64,000 bases of DNA. It comes from Amoeboaphelidium protococcarum (taxonomy: Eukaryota; Aphelidiomycota; Aphelidea). The notes under the pieces are model-generated. The model saw nothing but the letters and a program-made list of their open reading frames with translations, did not search any database and was not told where the DNA came from. Below, piece by piece: positions 25,414 to 37,565 of the stretch (position 1 is its first letter; each line of letters begins with the position of its first letter). The DNA lies in the NCBI GenBank assembly GCA_023515745.1, contig JALECJ010000254.1, positions 1,240,001-1,304,000 of the forward strand, in the 5' to 3' direction. The translations under genes and the position numbers were made by a program.

Positions 25414-27504
25414 ATGACCGTGGAGTAGTAGGAAGCAATTAGATTGGAAGATATTGTTTTGGAAGAGGATGAGATTGATCTGTCCCAGTTGGATAAAAAG
25501 TATGAAAGTTTGCTGAATGGTGGTGACGCTGAGGAAGCCCAGGTCTTGGATAGTATTCTCGTGGTGGATAATCTGCCTGTTGTCGATGAGGCCCGTGAGA
25601 GTAAGCTTTTGGCAGTGTTGACCAAGCAGTTTTCGAAATTTGGTAAGCTAGGTGCAGGTGGAATCACAATGCCAATGGCTGAGGATGAGGCAAAGGGTGG
25701 AAAGAAAATGTCAAAGGGATTCGCGTTCGTTGAATTCGCCTCTGGAGATGTTGCCTCCCAGGCTGTCAAATCTATTGATGGATTGAGATTGGATGCCAAG
25801 CACACGTTTACCGCCGCTAAACTGACTGATTTTGACAAGATTATGGATACGCCTGACGTTTACACTGCACCTGTAGAGGAACCATACAAAGAGAAGGAGC
25901 AGTTGAACAGTTGGCTGATGGACGCTCAAGCTCGTGACCAATTGGCAACTCTGGTTGGTGAGGAGACTTGCATCTATTGGAATAGTGCTCACATCAGTGC
26001 CATTGATCCTATCCACGCGCGTAATAACTGGACTGAGAATATCTTTAAGTGGTCGCCTCAGGGAACGTATCTCGCCACTATGCACAAGCAAGGTATTGCT
26101 CTGTGGGGTGGCAAGTCCTGGGAGAGAATGGCCAGATTTGTTCATCCTTACGTGAGATTATTGGATTTCAGTGCTAAAGAGTCCTATTTGACCACTTGGA
26201 GTCCAGAGTCATCCACCTAGAAGGATGATAATCTTCGTATCTGGGACATCAAAACTGGAAAGTTGCTGCGTGCTTTCAAGGTGGAAGATTCTGCTCTAAA
26301 GTATGATGGAGCTAATTTCAAGAACTGGCCTCTGTTCAAATATTCCACTTCCACGGAGAACTATGTCGCCAAGCTGAATGACAAGAGCGATTTGGAGGTG
26401 TTCGAGCTTCCTAGAATGACTTCAGACACGCTCAAGTTGGGCAAAGTACATGACTTTGCATGGCGACCAGGTCATGATGAGTTGGCCTACTGGGTGCCTG
26501 AAGACAAGAATATCCCTGCCAAGATTGCCGTCGTTGATGTCCGCAGCAAGAGTGTGATCCGTACCAAGAACTTGTTCTTAGTTGCCGACCTGCAAATGCA
26601 TTGGCAGTCTGAAGGCAAGTTTATGGCTGCGCAGGTTGAGAGATTTACAAAGACCAAGAAGAGCACGTTCACAAACATCGAACTGTTTGACATGACTGAG
26701 AAGGGAGTGCCAGTGCTGGTGTATGAGGGTCTGAAAGATAAGTCTATCATTTCGCTGGCGTTTGAACCCACTGGTAATCACTTTGTAATGTTGAGCACTG
26801 ATGGTAGTAGAACCTTTTATACTGTGGCCAAGGTACAATAAGATATTAAAGAGGTGCACACTGAGGAGCGCAAGAGTGCCAGTATGGTGAAGTGGTCTCC
26901 GAATGGAAGATTCTTTGTGGTTGGCGCTCTGAAGTCGACGGGTGAATTTGACATTTACGATGTTGAAGGTGGTGATTTATCTATGCCTCTGTGTACATGT
27001 TCCCACTTTAATGCCTCAAGCGTTGAATTTGATCCAAGCGGTAGGTATCTGCTGTCGCTGGTTAGCTATTTCAACATTGTATCTGAGAATGGATTCATCA
27101 TTTGGAATATGAAGGGTGAGATTGTGAGCAAGAATGTCTTACCTAAATGTAAGATGGCTGAATGGAGACCGCGACCACCTTCTATGTTGAGTGCAGAGCA
27201 GATTAAGGATATCAAGAAGAATCTGAGCAAGTACAGTTAGAAGTACGATGAGTAGGATAAGAAGTTCCAGAGTGGTATGGATCTGCGTGCTCGCCAACAC
27301 AGAGCAACGCTGAGGAGCGAGTGGTTGGCATGGCGTGCAGAGTGTGCCAAGTGGGCCTTATAGACAAAGGATGAGCATGTTAAATTGTTGGGCGATAATG
27401 CAAAATCTGATCAAGACTCTGGCGCTGAATAATTGGAGCAGTACGAAGAAGAAGTGGAGGAGATTGTCGAGGAGACTGTCGAAGTTGTTAAAGATTCAGA
27501 GTGA
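25414..27504 (+). CDS. translation initiation factor eIF3 subunit B
   Basis: Scaffold subunit of eIF3, which bridges 40S, mRNA and other initiation factors. 696 aa, single exon. N-terminal acidic segment, RRM (about 45-135, with KGFAFVEFAS as RNP1), then the nine-bladed WD40 propeller (WSPQGTYLATMH, WDIKTGK, WSPNGRFFVVG) and a C-terminal charged helix ending in a Glu/Val-rich tail. Length matches fungal Prt1 (about 725-760). The 275-bp upstream gap has a TCTCTCTCTC run near 25341. Internal UAR codons include the tandem UAG UAG directly after the first four codons. Confidence 0.96.
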
Positions 27505-27996
27505 TTCTATTAATTAATTCAGGATTAGAATTTATCACTTTAATCTATATTAGAAGCTTCATCTCATTTCAATAGTGTTTTGTCTTGAGCGGTCCAATCT
27601 TGAGAGAACTTCGGTTATTGCTGCATTTAATATTACAATAGCTTCCACTGAGATAGTTGATGGTACAAGTAGATTCCATTTGATGTTGTAACTTTTATCA
27701 TAGCACTCAGAACTAAAAACGGAACTAAAACGCGTCAATCTCTCACTCAGTCCTCACTACAAACTGATTACAGTATAGCTTATCTATAAGATAAAATCTA
27801 TTTACTGTAGTCGTTGCAAAGATCAAAATGCTGTCCAAAAATTTTGCGCCTCTTGCGGCCAAGTGTAAACACAGATTGACAGTCTTAAGGAGATAGCAAT
27901 CTTTATAAGTAGATTTAAATACAAATCCATGCCAGTCACGCCGTTTAAAGAAATCTAATATATTTCATCAAAAACGGTACATATATTCCAAAATCT
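27505..27996. other. intergenic gap with a possible short ORF
   Basis: 492 bp between convergent eIF3b and SLC26 genes. ACGCGT lies at 27730-27735. An ATG at 27828 opens a 95-codon ORF to 28115 whose start (MLSKNFAPLAAKCK) looks like a mitochondrial presequence, but it runs into the antisense of the SLC26 gene. If real it probably has an intron and ends sooner. I would not annotate it as a gene without transcript data. Confidence 0.2.
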
Positions 27997-30039
27997 TCAC
28001 ACAGACTCTTGGCTACTATTCTGCTCATACATGGGGAGGTCGGCAGATGGCTATACGTCGACGCGATCCACGATGGGGTGATCATCGTGGCCTTCAAGCG
28101 CGCCAACTGTGTTGATGTGCTCAATATCTTGGTAGTCTTCATCTTGGACTTCCAACTCAACCGAATCATTAGAGAGGAGAGTTGCTTTGAGATTAGTATG
28201 CTTCCTCATCAGCGCTTAGTTGTGCTCCAGTACATTGATCAGATACAGTTTAATGCCAAGATTCTAACATTGCTTAGATATCTGCTTCAGACCATCCATA
28301 GCAGAAAAGTCAAATATTTCCAACTCTATACAATCAATTAGGACAACTCCGTCAATTAGTTCTTCAACATTATCATCAACGGATTGCTCCTACTAACTCT
28401 AAATCTTACGCTCAAAATTCTACCGCACCTGCCAAGAGACTTCCTGTACAAAAGTCCTCACAGAGCCAAAAAATAATAATCCACTCGGTTTACAGAATAG
28501 AACCTTTCGCCGCCGTTAAGTGGGATCGTCTGTCTTTTAATCTATCAAGAAGTCAGCCGTCCACTAGGGAGCCTGGTGCAAATCTTCACTGAAGGTAATT
28601 AGGAGAGAAGATGATGCCTGGATGGTGAATACCAAAACTGACCAGACCAGCCCGGCCGCTAAAGCATACGCCAAATTGGTCAATACTGCCATCACAGTCA
28701 CCAAGATTATGGTAATATAGTCGGTAATATTAGCCTACCGCTTCCACAAATACTTGAAAAATTTCCACTCGAATGTATGAATAACAACGACAAAGAGAAT
28801 TCCAGTCAGACTAGCGATAGGTAGCAATTCAATGGCAGGACCAGCGAATGCAATCATTAGTAAGATGAAAAAGGCTGCAAATACGCCAGCAAGTCTATTC
28901 TATGATCCATTTAGAATATTAACTGTCGACTATCCAATCATGGTATTACCGCCAATAGATTAAAATAGTCCAGAGAATATACAGCCAACACCCTGAGCCA
29001 TGAGCTCTTGCAGTCCATTCTTTGGCTTTAATTTCCGTTTTAAATACACAGTTATGAGCTAAAGAGTAAGAAGATTCTCCGTTATGGCTACAGCAGCTAA
29101 TATCGCGGCATATTTGAGAATTAGAGGCCACGTTTAAGATCTTTGACCATCAATCTAAGGGAAGTAAAAGGTGGGCAGATCGCCCGACAACTTTGCGACA
29201 TCGCCAACCACTTTGGTTGATACTTTGAATGCAGTGCGATATATGACATGTTCTATAAATGTAGCCACCAACATGGCAGTCAGGGAGGCAGGTATCAGCT
29301 TGGAACTTATAACAAATCGCCCAACACGTATAGTCTTTTTAATTTTAGGCTGCAAGAACATAATCGCCATCACCACCGCAACTAAAATCAATACCAGCCA
29401 CGTCTATAATTCACCAAGCGTTAACCACCTCTGTGGAATGCCAGCAGTTTCATTGGGAGCAGGACATCCGGTAGGCTCTGGATTAAAGTCTTGCGCCGAC
29501 TAATCGTCCACCTGGAATGCGCCAAGCTAGCTCCGAAAGACGATAATAGCTAGTCCATTAACAAATCCGATTGCGATAGTCTATGGTAGAAGCATGAATA
29601 ATCGATGGATCTGAAATAGTCCGGCAATCATTTAAAACAAACCACAGAATATAATGGTAATATAGATGAGATTCAAACGCTCAAACTCGCATATACCAAG
29701 CGCCTTCATCTCGTAAACCATTTCTTGAACGACCACAACCATAGCGCCAGCGATACCTGAGATCATGCCAGGCCTACCACCGAGTGCAGCAGCAAAAAGC
29801 ACCATAAAGAATGTAGAATATAGACCGCGAATGGGCGAGATTTAGGCTATGAAAGCGAATGCAATCGACTCTGGAACTTGCATGATACCAACAGAGAAGC
29901 CACTTAGAATCTCCACATTAAATTACAGTGGATTCGTACGATAATACTAAACAGTGCCGGAAGAATATTTATATAGCGAAAATGGTGCATACTTGACTAA
30001 ATTAGCTAGTTGATATAAACTTAGGCGGAGATTAGACAT
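27997..30039 (-). CDS. SLC26/SulP-family anion (sulfate) transporter
   Basis: 680 aa, single exon. About ten to fourteen hydrophobic segments form the UraA-like transport core, with the SulP motif SIAFAFIAQISPIRGLYS near TM1-3 and GGRPGMISGIAGAM in the re-entrant region. A C-terminal cytosolic STAS domain follows (about 470-590; VVLIDCIELEIFDFSAMDG), then an acidic tail. The family exchanges sulfate, oxalate, bicarbonate or halides; the substrate cannot be told from sequence alone. It is convergent with eIF3b and tandem with the Crinkler-like gene. Confidence 0.92.
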
Positions 30040-30428
30040 TATCAACTATTAAATTTTGTACCGTTAGATTTCAAGCAACAACGAAAATCCGATCAAAAGA
30101 GCGCGTGGGTCGATTGATGACGAGTCGATCGATGCGATGTTGAAATTCTGTAGACTGAGTGAAAGAAGTTGACTACTACAAGAAGGCAACGCGTAGAAGC
30201 TCATGTGATGAGCATACATCCCATCTTTTTAGGAGGGAAAGCTAAGCACGGATATTCGCGTGAATGCTACAGTAAGTCAGAACTGCGATCCACTTACTTC
30301 TCCAAGGCACCCTTCCACAGATTGGGTTGGTAAGTGCTGTAGTGCTTGGTTGCATTAAAATGTCCACTCGCGAACTAAAGTTTAAAAATGCCTCTTTCAT
30401 TTCCCTATCTATATATAATTCTGAAGAA
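30040..30428. promoter_or_regulatory. intergenic region upstream of SLC26 gene
   Basis: 389 bp holding the SLC26 promoter and the 3' flank of the Crinkler-like gene. An ACGCGT lies at 30189-30194, 150 bp upstream of the SLC26 ATG. A minus-strand ORF here is a shadow of the upstream gene's flank. Confidence 0.25.
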
Positions 30429-32642
30429 TCACGGAAACTGACCAATCTCGATCACTACTACCAATTGCTTGGAAATCTTCCCTCCATCTTTACCACCTTA
30501 TCCTTTTTTGTAAACTTAGTCACTAAAATCTTCAAACGATGCAGCGTCTTCCTTCTGCGACAGCTTTACGAACTTACATGATGAGAGATCGAAATTCAAT
30601 CCTTTGATAAAACAATCAAAAGATTCAGTTTAAGAGATGGCTCCAACAACAATAGAGACGTCAGAACTCTAGTAGATTCTGTATACATTCTTGTTGGAAA
30701 TTCCATGCGAATCCACTATAACATTACCAGCGACGTATTCCAAATTACGACAATTAAACTCCTTGCTATTCAAAATAAAATCAGGCCATTTAGCACCAGG
30801 AGCTGAGTAAAACGGCACAACAACATGAGCAAATTCCTCGATTAGATTCAAGCTATCCAGCGAAAGATTCTCAAACGTAATAGCTTCAGGATGCAACTCA
30901 TACATCAAATGCTTGAAGAATTCCTTTAAGCCAATACCTTTAACTCCACCTTGTCGAGATGCTAAACAAATTGCAGATGCCATCAAAGCATCCAGCCACT
31001 AATCATCACTCACGGTATGAGATGCTTTTTTCAATTAAGAAAGGCTTAGACTAGATCTAACTTTTTCATCTTGCAGCATCTCTTTCAAGCAAACTCGCAA
31101 AGGACATACCGAAGAACCTCTATATATAGCTTTGTATCCCAGCCCACCCAACATTACCAAATGCAACAACAAATCATCTTCAGGAGATGGAAAAGCCGAC
31201 TTTGGACACCACGGAGAATAAACTTTCGAATCTACAATAAGTCCATCGGTAGACACAACCGTTGGTTCATAATCAAGCAACAACCGTCCATAATGGTAAT
31301 TAATAAGATATGCGGAGTCATCATAATTGCTAGCTGTATGACAAGCATTCAGCGCCAATGCCACCTATGCACGCTGCCCGGCAATACACAATTCATTTCC
31401 TAATTCCTTGTAATCCCTAAATCTCTGGAACAATTCACTAAAAACCTTGTCAATGTCTTGTACTTTCTACAGCAGATTGTAAGCATCTAATGCGAACAAT
31501 GGTCGAGAACTACAAAGTATTTTATGCCATAATGGTTGAGACTCTGCTACACTAGAAAACATTTATTTAAAAACTTTAGGTAGACGCGTGTAAATGACGC
31601 TCCACTAACGCTATTGGGATCTACTACAGGAACCGTCATCGTCTTACCTCACATTCGCCACCTGAACATCAGTACCCATAGTTATGACCATGATACCAAC
31701 AGTCAAGAAGCAATTGCGAATAAAGTTCAGCAGTTTTTCATTAATTGAATCCTCACTCTCAGCGCGAGGTAAATATTCATCGAGAATAACTACAGGCCTA
31801 TTGGATGCATCAAATTTACTTCTTACCAAGGATGCGAGTTCTGTACCTTCAAACTTCTTCACTTTAACTTCAGCTTACTTTCCATAAATATCATCAAAGA
31901 GCAGCTAGCGAATAAAGTCAAATACATGTAGTTTATTCTCAAGCAACTGATTTCTTGATTCACTTGGAGATACTTAAGCATTAAAATCGGAGTCAATGCA
32001 TTTCATAAACAACGCCGATGGTGATTCGAAATAACGATAAATATGCTAAGTACTCAGCCTTTAAGTTACACAGTTGAGATAGTAAACTTTACGCGCAGAA
32101 ATTTGCATCAAGCTTTTGTAGTAAAGAGTCATGGCCAACTACGATTTACCACATCCAGAAGAGCCTTCAATGAAGATAAATGGAAGCTCAATTCTTTCAT
32201 TGTACAGATCATAGACTTTCTACTCCACATTTTTGACAATGTCACTATTCAACATCAGCTGCGCGACGCGTTAATAATCTTCAAATTCAGAGATAGGCCC
32301 TTCCAATTTGGAAAATGTGGCATCTCCAACCTAGAGATTACGATCAGGCACTGTAATGACAATTCGATTCTCTAACGAGCCATACCCAGCGGATTACAGA
32401 TCTTACACTGTAAAACTACTCGGACACTCAACACCATTTTTAAATTAGATCTAATTAAGATATACCTTCATATCGCTTATAACATAATCTGGCCACTTAG
32501 GTATTTTAGCAACGGCCTTGCACAGGTCAGGCAGGCTAGAATCTTATGCGACTTTTTTACATTCTTCAATGTTAGTTTCGTTACCCTCCTCTTTAATGTA
32601 CACAAGATCAAAAAAGACCAATACGTCCCCCTTATCATCCAT
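30429..32642 (-). CDS. Crinkler-like P-loop NTPase protein (putative)
   Basis: 737 aa, open throughout with no intron needed. It has a Walker A motif EGSSGCGKSQLA (Lys about 165), a Walker B-like VVILDEYLP (about 286) and, about 40 residues on, VGIMVITMGTDVQVANV. This hydrophobic-then-MGT block after LDE is what I remember from large Crinkler (CRN)-type NTPases of oomycetes, chytrids and Rozella. The N-terminal 120 residues are a separate domain without the classical LxLFLAK motif. There is no signal peptide. The C-terminal 300 residues show no domain I can name. Crinkler assignment is from memory of the family pattern; a generic STAND-type ATPase is the alternative. Confidence 0.5.
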
Positions 32643-33493
32643 ACCTGTGTGATGTATCGAAATGGGGATTCAATATTATTAATAGGAAATGCCTATTTGA
32701 ATGAGAATTCCGATGTGGTTAAATGCTCGAATACGAAAAGAAAATGACCGCGTCGGGTCGGCGATTTCTGTATTTTGATTGGAGTTTCCAGATTCATTCG
32801 CGTGTTTCGGTTTCGATATCTTCTTCTGGTGATAATTGATTTGATGTTTCAATATTGGTTATGACTATTAGTAACAAGAGAGTATTTCTAATCCCTCAAA
32901 GTTTGTAGACTTGAATCAAAATCAGTTTTGTGAGGCGTTCTTCAGGTAAACTTACGGAACATCTGCATGAAACTAAGTTGAAATAATCTCATCCATTTGA
33001 ATTCAATAATTTGATTCTTGGAGATAATAGTTTTGAATCGTTTATTATTATAGCTGATAATTTACTAAATTGCAGCTATGCTTATTCAATATTCGCCGTG
33101 TTGCAAGCAATGCTGGAAAATGATTCGGAAGGTTAATACTATCGTGGCGACATGAACCATACAGTAATATGCCAATAAATGAACTAATTAAAAGTTATAG
33201 CGGACCTTTAAGCGGCGCCAGAACTACTATAAATTAAATGATTTAAACATTGTATATACTACACGGGTTTTAGCGTTCAGCTTTGACTTATTCTGCATTT
33301 CAGTTACCGTTATTTATTTATAAAACTGAGACTTCGTTGATATGCTGATTGGACCACAATTTCAACGCCATTATATAGGCACTATCGCATAAACAAGTGA
33401 TTTATTTTTCAATTCTTTATACACTGCAATATTTTAGTTGTTTGAAATAGAAAGTAAATATCTAAACTTACGAATCACCATCATCAATTTAGA
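32643..33493. other. intergenic region
   Basis: 851 bp between divergent genes. AT-rich, with only short ORFs on either strand. No RNA gene, repeat or mobile element recognised. Confidence 0.3.
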
Positions 33494-35374
33494 ATGTCCT
33501 TCCTGCATCATGATATGAGTCCTCTGGACCCGCTTGTCCTCAAGAAGTAAGAGAAAGATAATTAGAAGCCTGCGTAGTCTGCACGCGTCAAGAGCACTGG
33601 CTTGGATAGTCTATACGTTAAACCGTAGACTGAAGTTGCAGCTGTAAAGTAGAATGGCAAGACAGTGCCATATGATCATTTCTCTCACGGCGGAATGACC
33701 CTTGATGGAGCCACTTAATAGCAACAGCCCAACAATGTTGAGGCAAGTAGCGGCAATAAAAAGAAGAGCGCCGCGAAATCAGAATTTGAACATCCAACTG
33801 TCTTCAATGGCGTATCTACTGATGGCAAGACGCGTAGTATCAAGTCGGGCCTGAGTCGCAAAGTTAATCCAAATGAGCCTGAGCATAGAGTTGCCAATGA
33901 GCAGCGTCAGAAGGAAGACTACTTAAAGTCGCTGAAGGATCAGATGCACGAGCAGAGACGTCAGGCGTTAGGGTAGTCTTAATCAAGCACTGATCCAGCC
34001 ACATCACTGCCAATTGGTAAAGATCCTGTTGTCGGTCATTCTAAGCTGGTGGGCTCGGTATCACGCCCTGATAAGTATCAAGAGAAGAGTATGAATCCAA
34101 CTGACAATGCCAACACTCGTTTGGCGCGTACCTTTGAGCGCAAGGTAGATCCGGTTGGTGATCAAACTCTTGATCAGTGGTAGTAGCAGAAGGAGTAGCA
34201 AATTAGAAGGCGCAATGAGGAGAAGTAAGAATGAACCGAGGCCTAGGATGGAATCTACGATAAGATTGTCTAATCTTCTCAGATGCATAAGGAGGAGCAA
34301 GAGAGAAAGCGCTAGAGAAGATTGACATTAGAATCGCAGAGTCCATCCAAAAAGAAGGCTGCAGAGTATCTTGTTGATTTGAAGTCTCAACTTTAACAAG
34401 AGCAGCAGCGAAAGAAGGCTGGCGAGGTCGATACATCGTTAACTACTTCCAAAGTCAGAGCAAGACGCTAATCAGCGCATGATCCTACCAATGTCAGTGG
34501 AAAATTTTATGATGGTGGACGCGTTGATTCATTGTATGGTCGAATGGCAGACGCAGAGTTGAAGATTGGAGATTAGAATGCTAACAAGCGCAAATTTCAT
34601 CGTCAATCTTTAGATGCTACTGAATAACGTTACAAAATGGACCAAATTGCTCAGATACGCCGCGATCTGGAGGAGGTCAAGAAAGATCAGGAGATTACCA
34701 GGAAGCGTGAGTCTGAGTTAGAACAGGATCTAGTCAAGTTGCATCTTGATCATTTCCCATACGGTAAAGAGCATTTGGTACCAAAGTCTGGTAAACACGC
34801 CTGGACTCATAATGGCAATGATCCGGAAGATGTGCTTGAAATACGACGTCAGTAGAGAGAGTAATATCAGCGGGAGTTGAGCTAGTTTGATCGCGAGTAA
34901 AAGCTATAACAATCAAAGCGAGAAGCAGAAGAGAGATAGAGGACGAACCAGCACCTGGAAACTGATTACTGGAAATGGAATAGGGACGAGTTGCGTAAAG
35001 CTACAAAGCCTCGCCAAGTACATGCCATAAGTCCAGAGTAGCTAGAATTGAGACAAAATCTAAATTCTCAGGTAGCATCCCAGCGTGAGAATCATTAGCA
35101 AGATATACAGCACGATCGATCATACTCCACAGAGCATTATGAAAATCATTTTGTGAACAAGATGGGTGCTGGTGGGAGAGTTTAGAGTCCAACTCTGAAA
35201 TCATTTACGCGTACTTTTGAAGAAGCTGACAATGAAAGACCATACTCTCCTCACAGTCGGCCACCTGCTAATTTAAAGCTGAATTCTTTTTCCAAAGATT
35301 TCTATACTCACACTGACCATGATAAACATCGAAATCGGCGCGATAATATGAAAGATTTGATGATGCATGAATGA
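33494..35374 (+). CDS. Gln-rich coiled-coil protein, broken by an in-frame UGA
   Basis: From ATG 33494 one frame stays open to the UGA at 35372-35374 (626 codons) except for a single UGA at 34232-34234, after about 246 codons. Both halves have the same highly charged, Q/E/K/R-rich composition. Similar motifs recur on both sides of the break (YLKSLKDQMHEQRR before, YLVDLKSQLQQEQQRKK after), so it looks like one protein. The Y-x-x-x-L-x-x-Q-x-x-E pattern recalls centrosome and cilium proteins such as CSPP1. No intron that removes the UGA in frame was found. Options: readthrough, sequence error, a recent nonsense mutation, or two adjacent genes (the second starting at ATG 34283). Confidence 0.6.
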
Positions 35375-35546
35375 TTGAATGGATGGTTGATTGACATGAT
35401 GATGAATAGAATAAAGTACTAAAGTGATCTGTCTTTCATTCCCTCTCATTGATCCCTCTTTTACATAGAATATACTTCCAAGTTTATCAACTATAGCAAA
35501 GATACAAGTTCAATAAATCTATTTTTTCTTCTTCAACGCACAATGT

Positions 35547-36534
35547 TCAACTAACGATTGAGGATGCGACAGAGGCATCACGTCTCAGCTTCTAGAACAT
35601 CGTCTATGCCACATTATAAACGTAATCAATGTCCGGGCGATCATCTGGATTAGCTATTAAGCATTTAGATACCAGATCTCTGAGCTCTGGGGAATATGTG
35701 TTGCTTAATGGAGGGAACTCAACCTTTTCGATTTTCTGACATAATAAATATAGATTCATCTGCTCACCATAGAATGGACTATGCAGAGCTGCGAGTTCAT
35801 ACAAGAGACAGCCCAAACTCCAGATGTCGCTCTTGAAATTGTATCCGGCTTCATGAATACGCTCCGGACTCAAATAATATGGTGTACCAACAAGAGAATA
35901 AGCAGCCTGGGTGGTGGCTCCAAAGAACCGTCCCAATCCTAAATCACCCATCTTTACCACACCTTGAGCAGTTATAAAAACATTAGCCGGTTTGATATCT
36001 ACACATAAACGTAGTCATCTTAAAAGTCAATATTAATAAATCAAATCATTAGAAGAAAGTACTAACCTCTGTGCATAATACGCCTGCTATGCATATGTTG
36101 AATGGCACTGCAAACTTGAACGAAGTACTTCCAAACCGTCTTCTCAGGCATCGTCTTATTCTGAGCTTTAAAGAACTTTATCATTTTGAGCAAATCTCCA
36201 GCATCTGCCAGCTCTAACACTATAATCAAATCCTTCTTATCCACAAATGACTCCATGTACTTTATTATATTAGGATGATCCAGAGACTTGAGCAGGTCAG
36301 TCTCTTTGATACAGTCATTTCTAGCCTTTTCATCAGTCATCTCAAATATCTACAAGGTTTCATTATAGTAATAAACTCAATCTAAGACATGAAACTATTT
36401 TAATGAGACCAATATCTTACAGGAATTTTTTTGAGAGCTACAATGACCTCAGTCCTAACATCCCTGGCTCTATACACTTCACTGAACTGGCCTTTACCAA
36501 CCCGCTTCTCGATCACATAGTTTTATAAACTCAT
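35547..36534 (-). CDS. NEK6/7-like Ser/Thr kinase
   Basis: NIMA-related mitotic kinase. Exons 36421-36534, 36067-36349 and 35547-35998 (introns 36350-36420 and 35999-36066, both ending TGTAG) give 282 aa, essentially a bare kinase domain like NEK6/7. Visible: the glycine loop [16 protein letters not shown] (catalytic Lys), [11 protein letters not shown] (catalytic Asp, codon split by intron 2), DLGLGRFF (metal-binding Asp with NEK-type DLG), [14 protein letters not shown] (activation segment) and [12 protein letters not shown]. It is convergent with the coiled-coil gene, 172 bp away. Confidence 0.93.
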
Positions 36535-36981
36535 TTCTATTCAAATCTTGATTTAAAAAGTTGGGAATATGCTCTAGTTAAAATAAACCCAGCTTAAAAC
36601 GAGATATAATTAAAACAAAATAGTATACTACACTAGATACCCCACTTTCACTAAGAGAAAAGGGAGAGTTTCAAACAGAAAAGATCATCGTCGCCCCGTG
36701 AGCCGCGCTTGGATGAAACAGTTGACGTATAATCTTTGCATAGTGGACCCAGGCTACTAAATAGGACATGATTATAAATCTCCCACCATCCATCCATGAG
36801 AGTAAGTAAAGAACAGAAAGTAATATTCAGTCCCACTATTTAATATTGCGCCTCAGTCGTGTCCTGATTATTTCACTGTTAGCTATCATGCACTCAGATT
36901 TATAACGCGCAACTGGCTTGCGAATTTTCCACTTCCAGCATCAGCAAGCTTGTTGTTTTCAAAGTGCTAAAGACCTTCGCA
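36535..36981. other. divergent intergenic region
   Basis: 447 bp between the divergent NEK and SAP-domain genes. No ORF or RNA element recognised. Confidence 0.25.
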
Positions 36982-37443
36982 ATGAAGAGATCTAGTGATA
37001 AGTTTGAGTCACTTACAGTTGCTGAATTACGGAATTAATTGGAACAGAAGTAAATTAACACTGACGGCCTTAAGAAGAAAGAGTTAGTTGAGCTGATGAG
37101 GTAGCATTAATCATATGCTGATAGTTCTACATCGCGGAATGAGGGCGACACTGGCAGTAAACGATAAAGAACTTCAAGTCCAAGTCCCGAATCAACGTCT
37201 CTTAAATAAGAAGTATCAGGTGATTCAATAAATGGTGAAGTTTAAAGATCTGGGCCAGATAATGGCTAAGCTGAACGCGTAGAAACACCGTCTCCACGAA
37301 CAGACACGTTGAATGTAGTCGAAGGGGATGAATATGACTCTGGTATGCCAACCGAGGATGATCTAATACGACTTGGATTCAAGAAGACAATCACCTAACC
37401 GCATTTGTTTTATAAGCCACTCCAGCAGCATACAACTGAATGA
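36982..37443 (+). CDS. small SAP-domain protein
   Basis: 153 aa. Residues about 8-42 form a SAP motif (SLTVAELRNQLEQK followed by GLKKKELVELM), a helix-loop-helix that binds DNA or occurs in RNA-processing factors such as Tho1/CIP29. The middle (45-110) is disordered, Ser/Asp/Gln-rich with a KRQR basic patch that could be a nuclear localisation signal. The C-terminus (DDLIRLGFKKTITQPHLFY) may be a short binding motif. Most Gln are UAR. A nuclear role is inference. Confidence 0.72.
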
Positions 37444-37565
37444 TCTGCTGTGTAATACCATGAGACTTTTAAATGAAACTTTCGTGTTGGAGTTTTATTC
37501 TTCTTTTCGTTTCAAGTTTGGTCTCGTCACTATTTAGATTTCTCTTTGTTACATACTGCATTGCA

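Noticed and set aside
30242-30445. 67-aa minus ORF downstream of the Crinkler-like gene
   Set aside because: It is in a different frame and overlaps the 3' end of the larger ORF; no homology seen.
32420-32470. Intron at the GTATAT near the Crinkler-like N-terminus
   Set aside because: The sequence reads through in frame without UGA, so no intron is needed.
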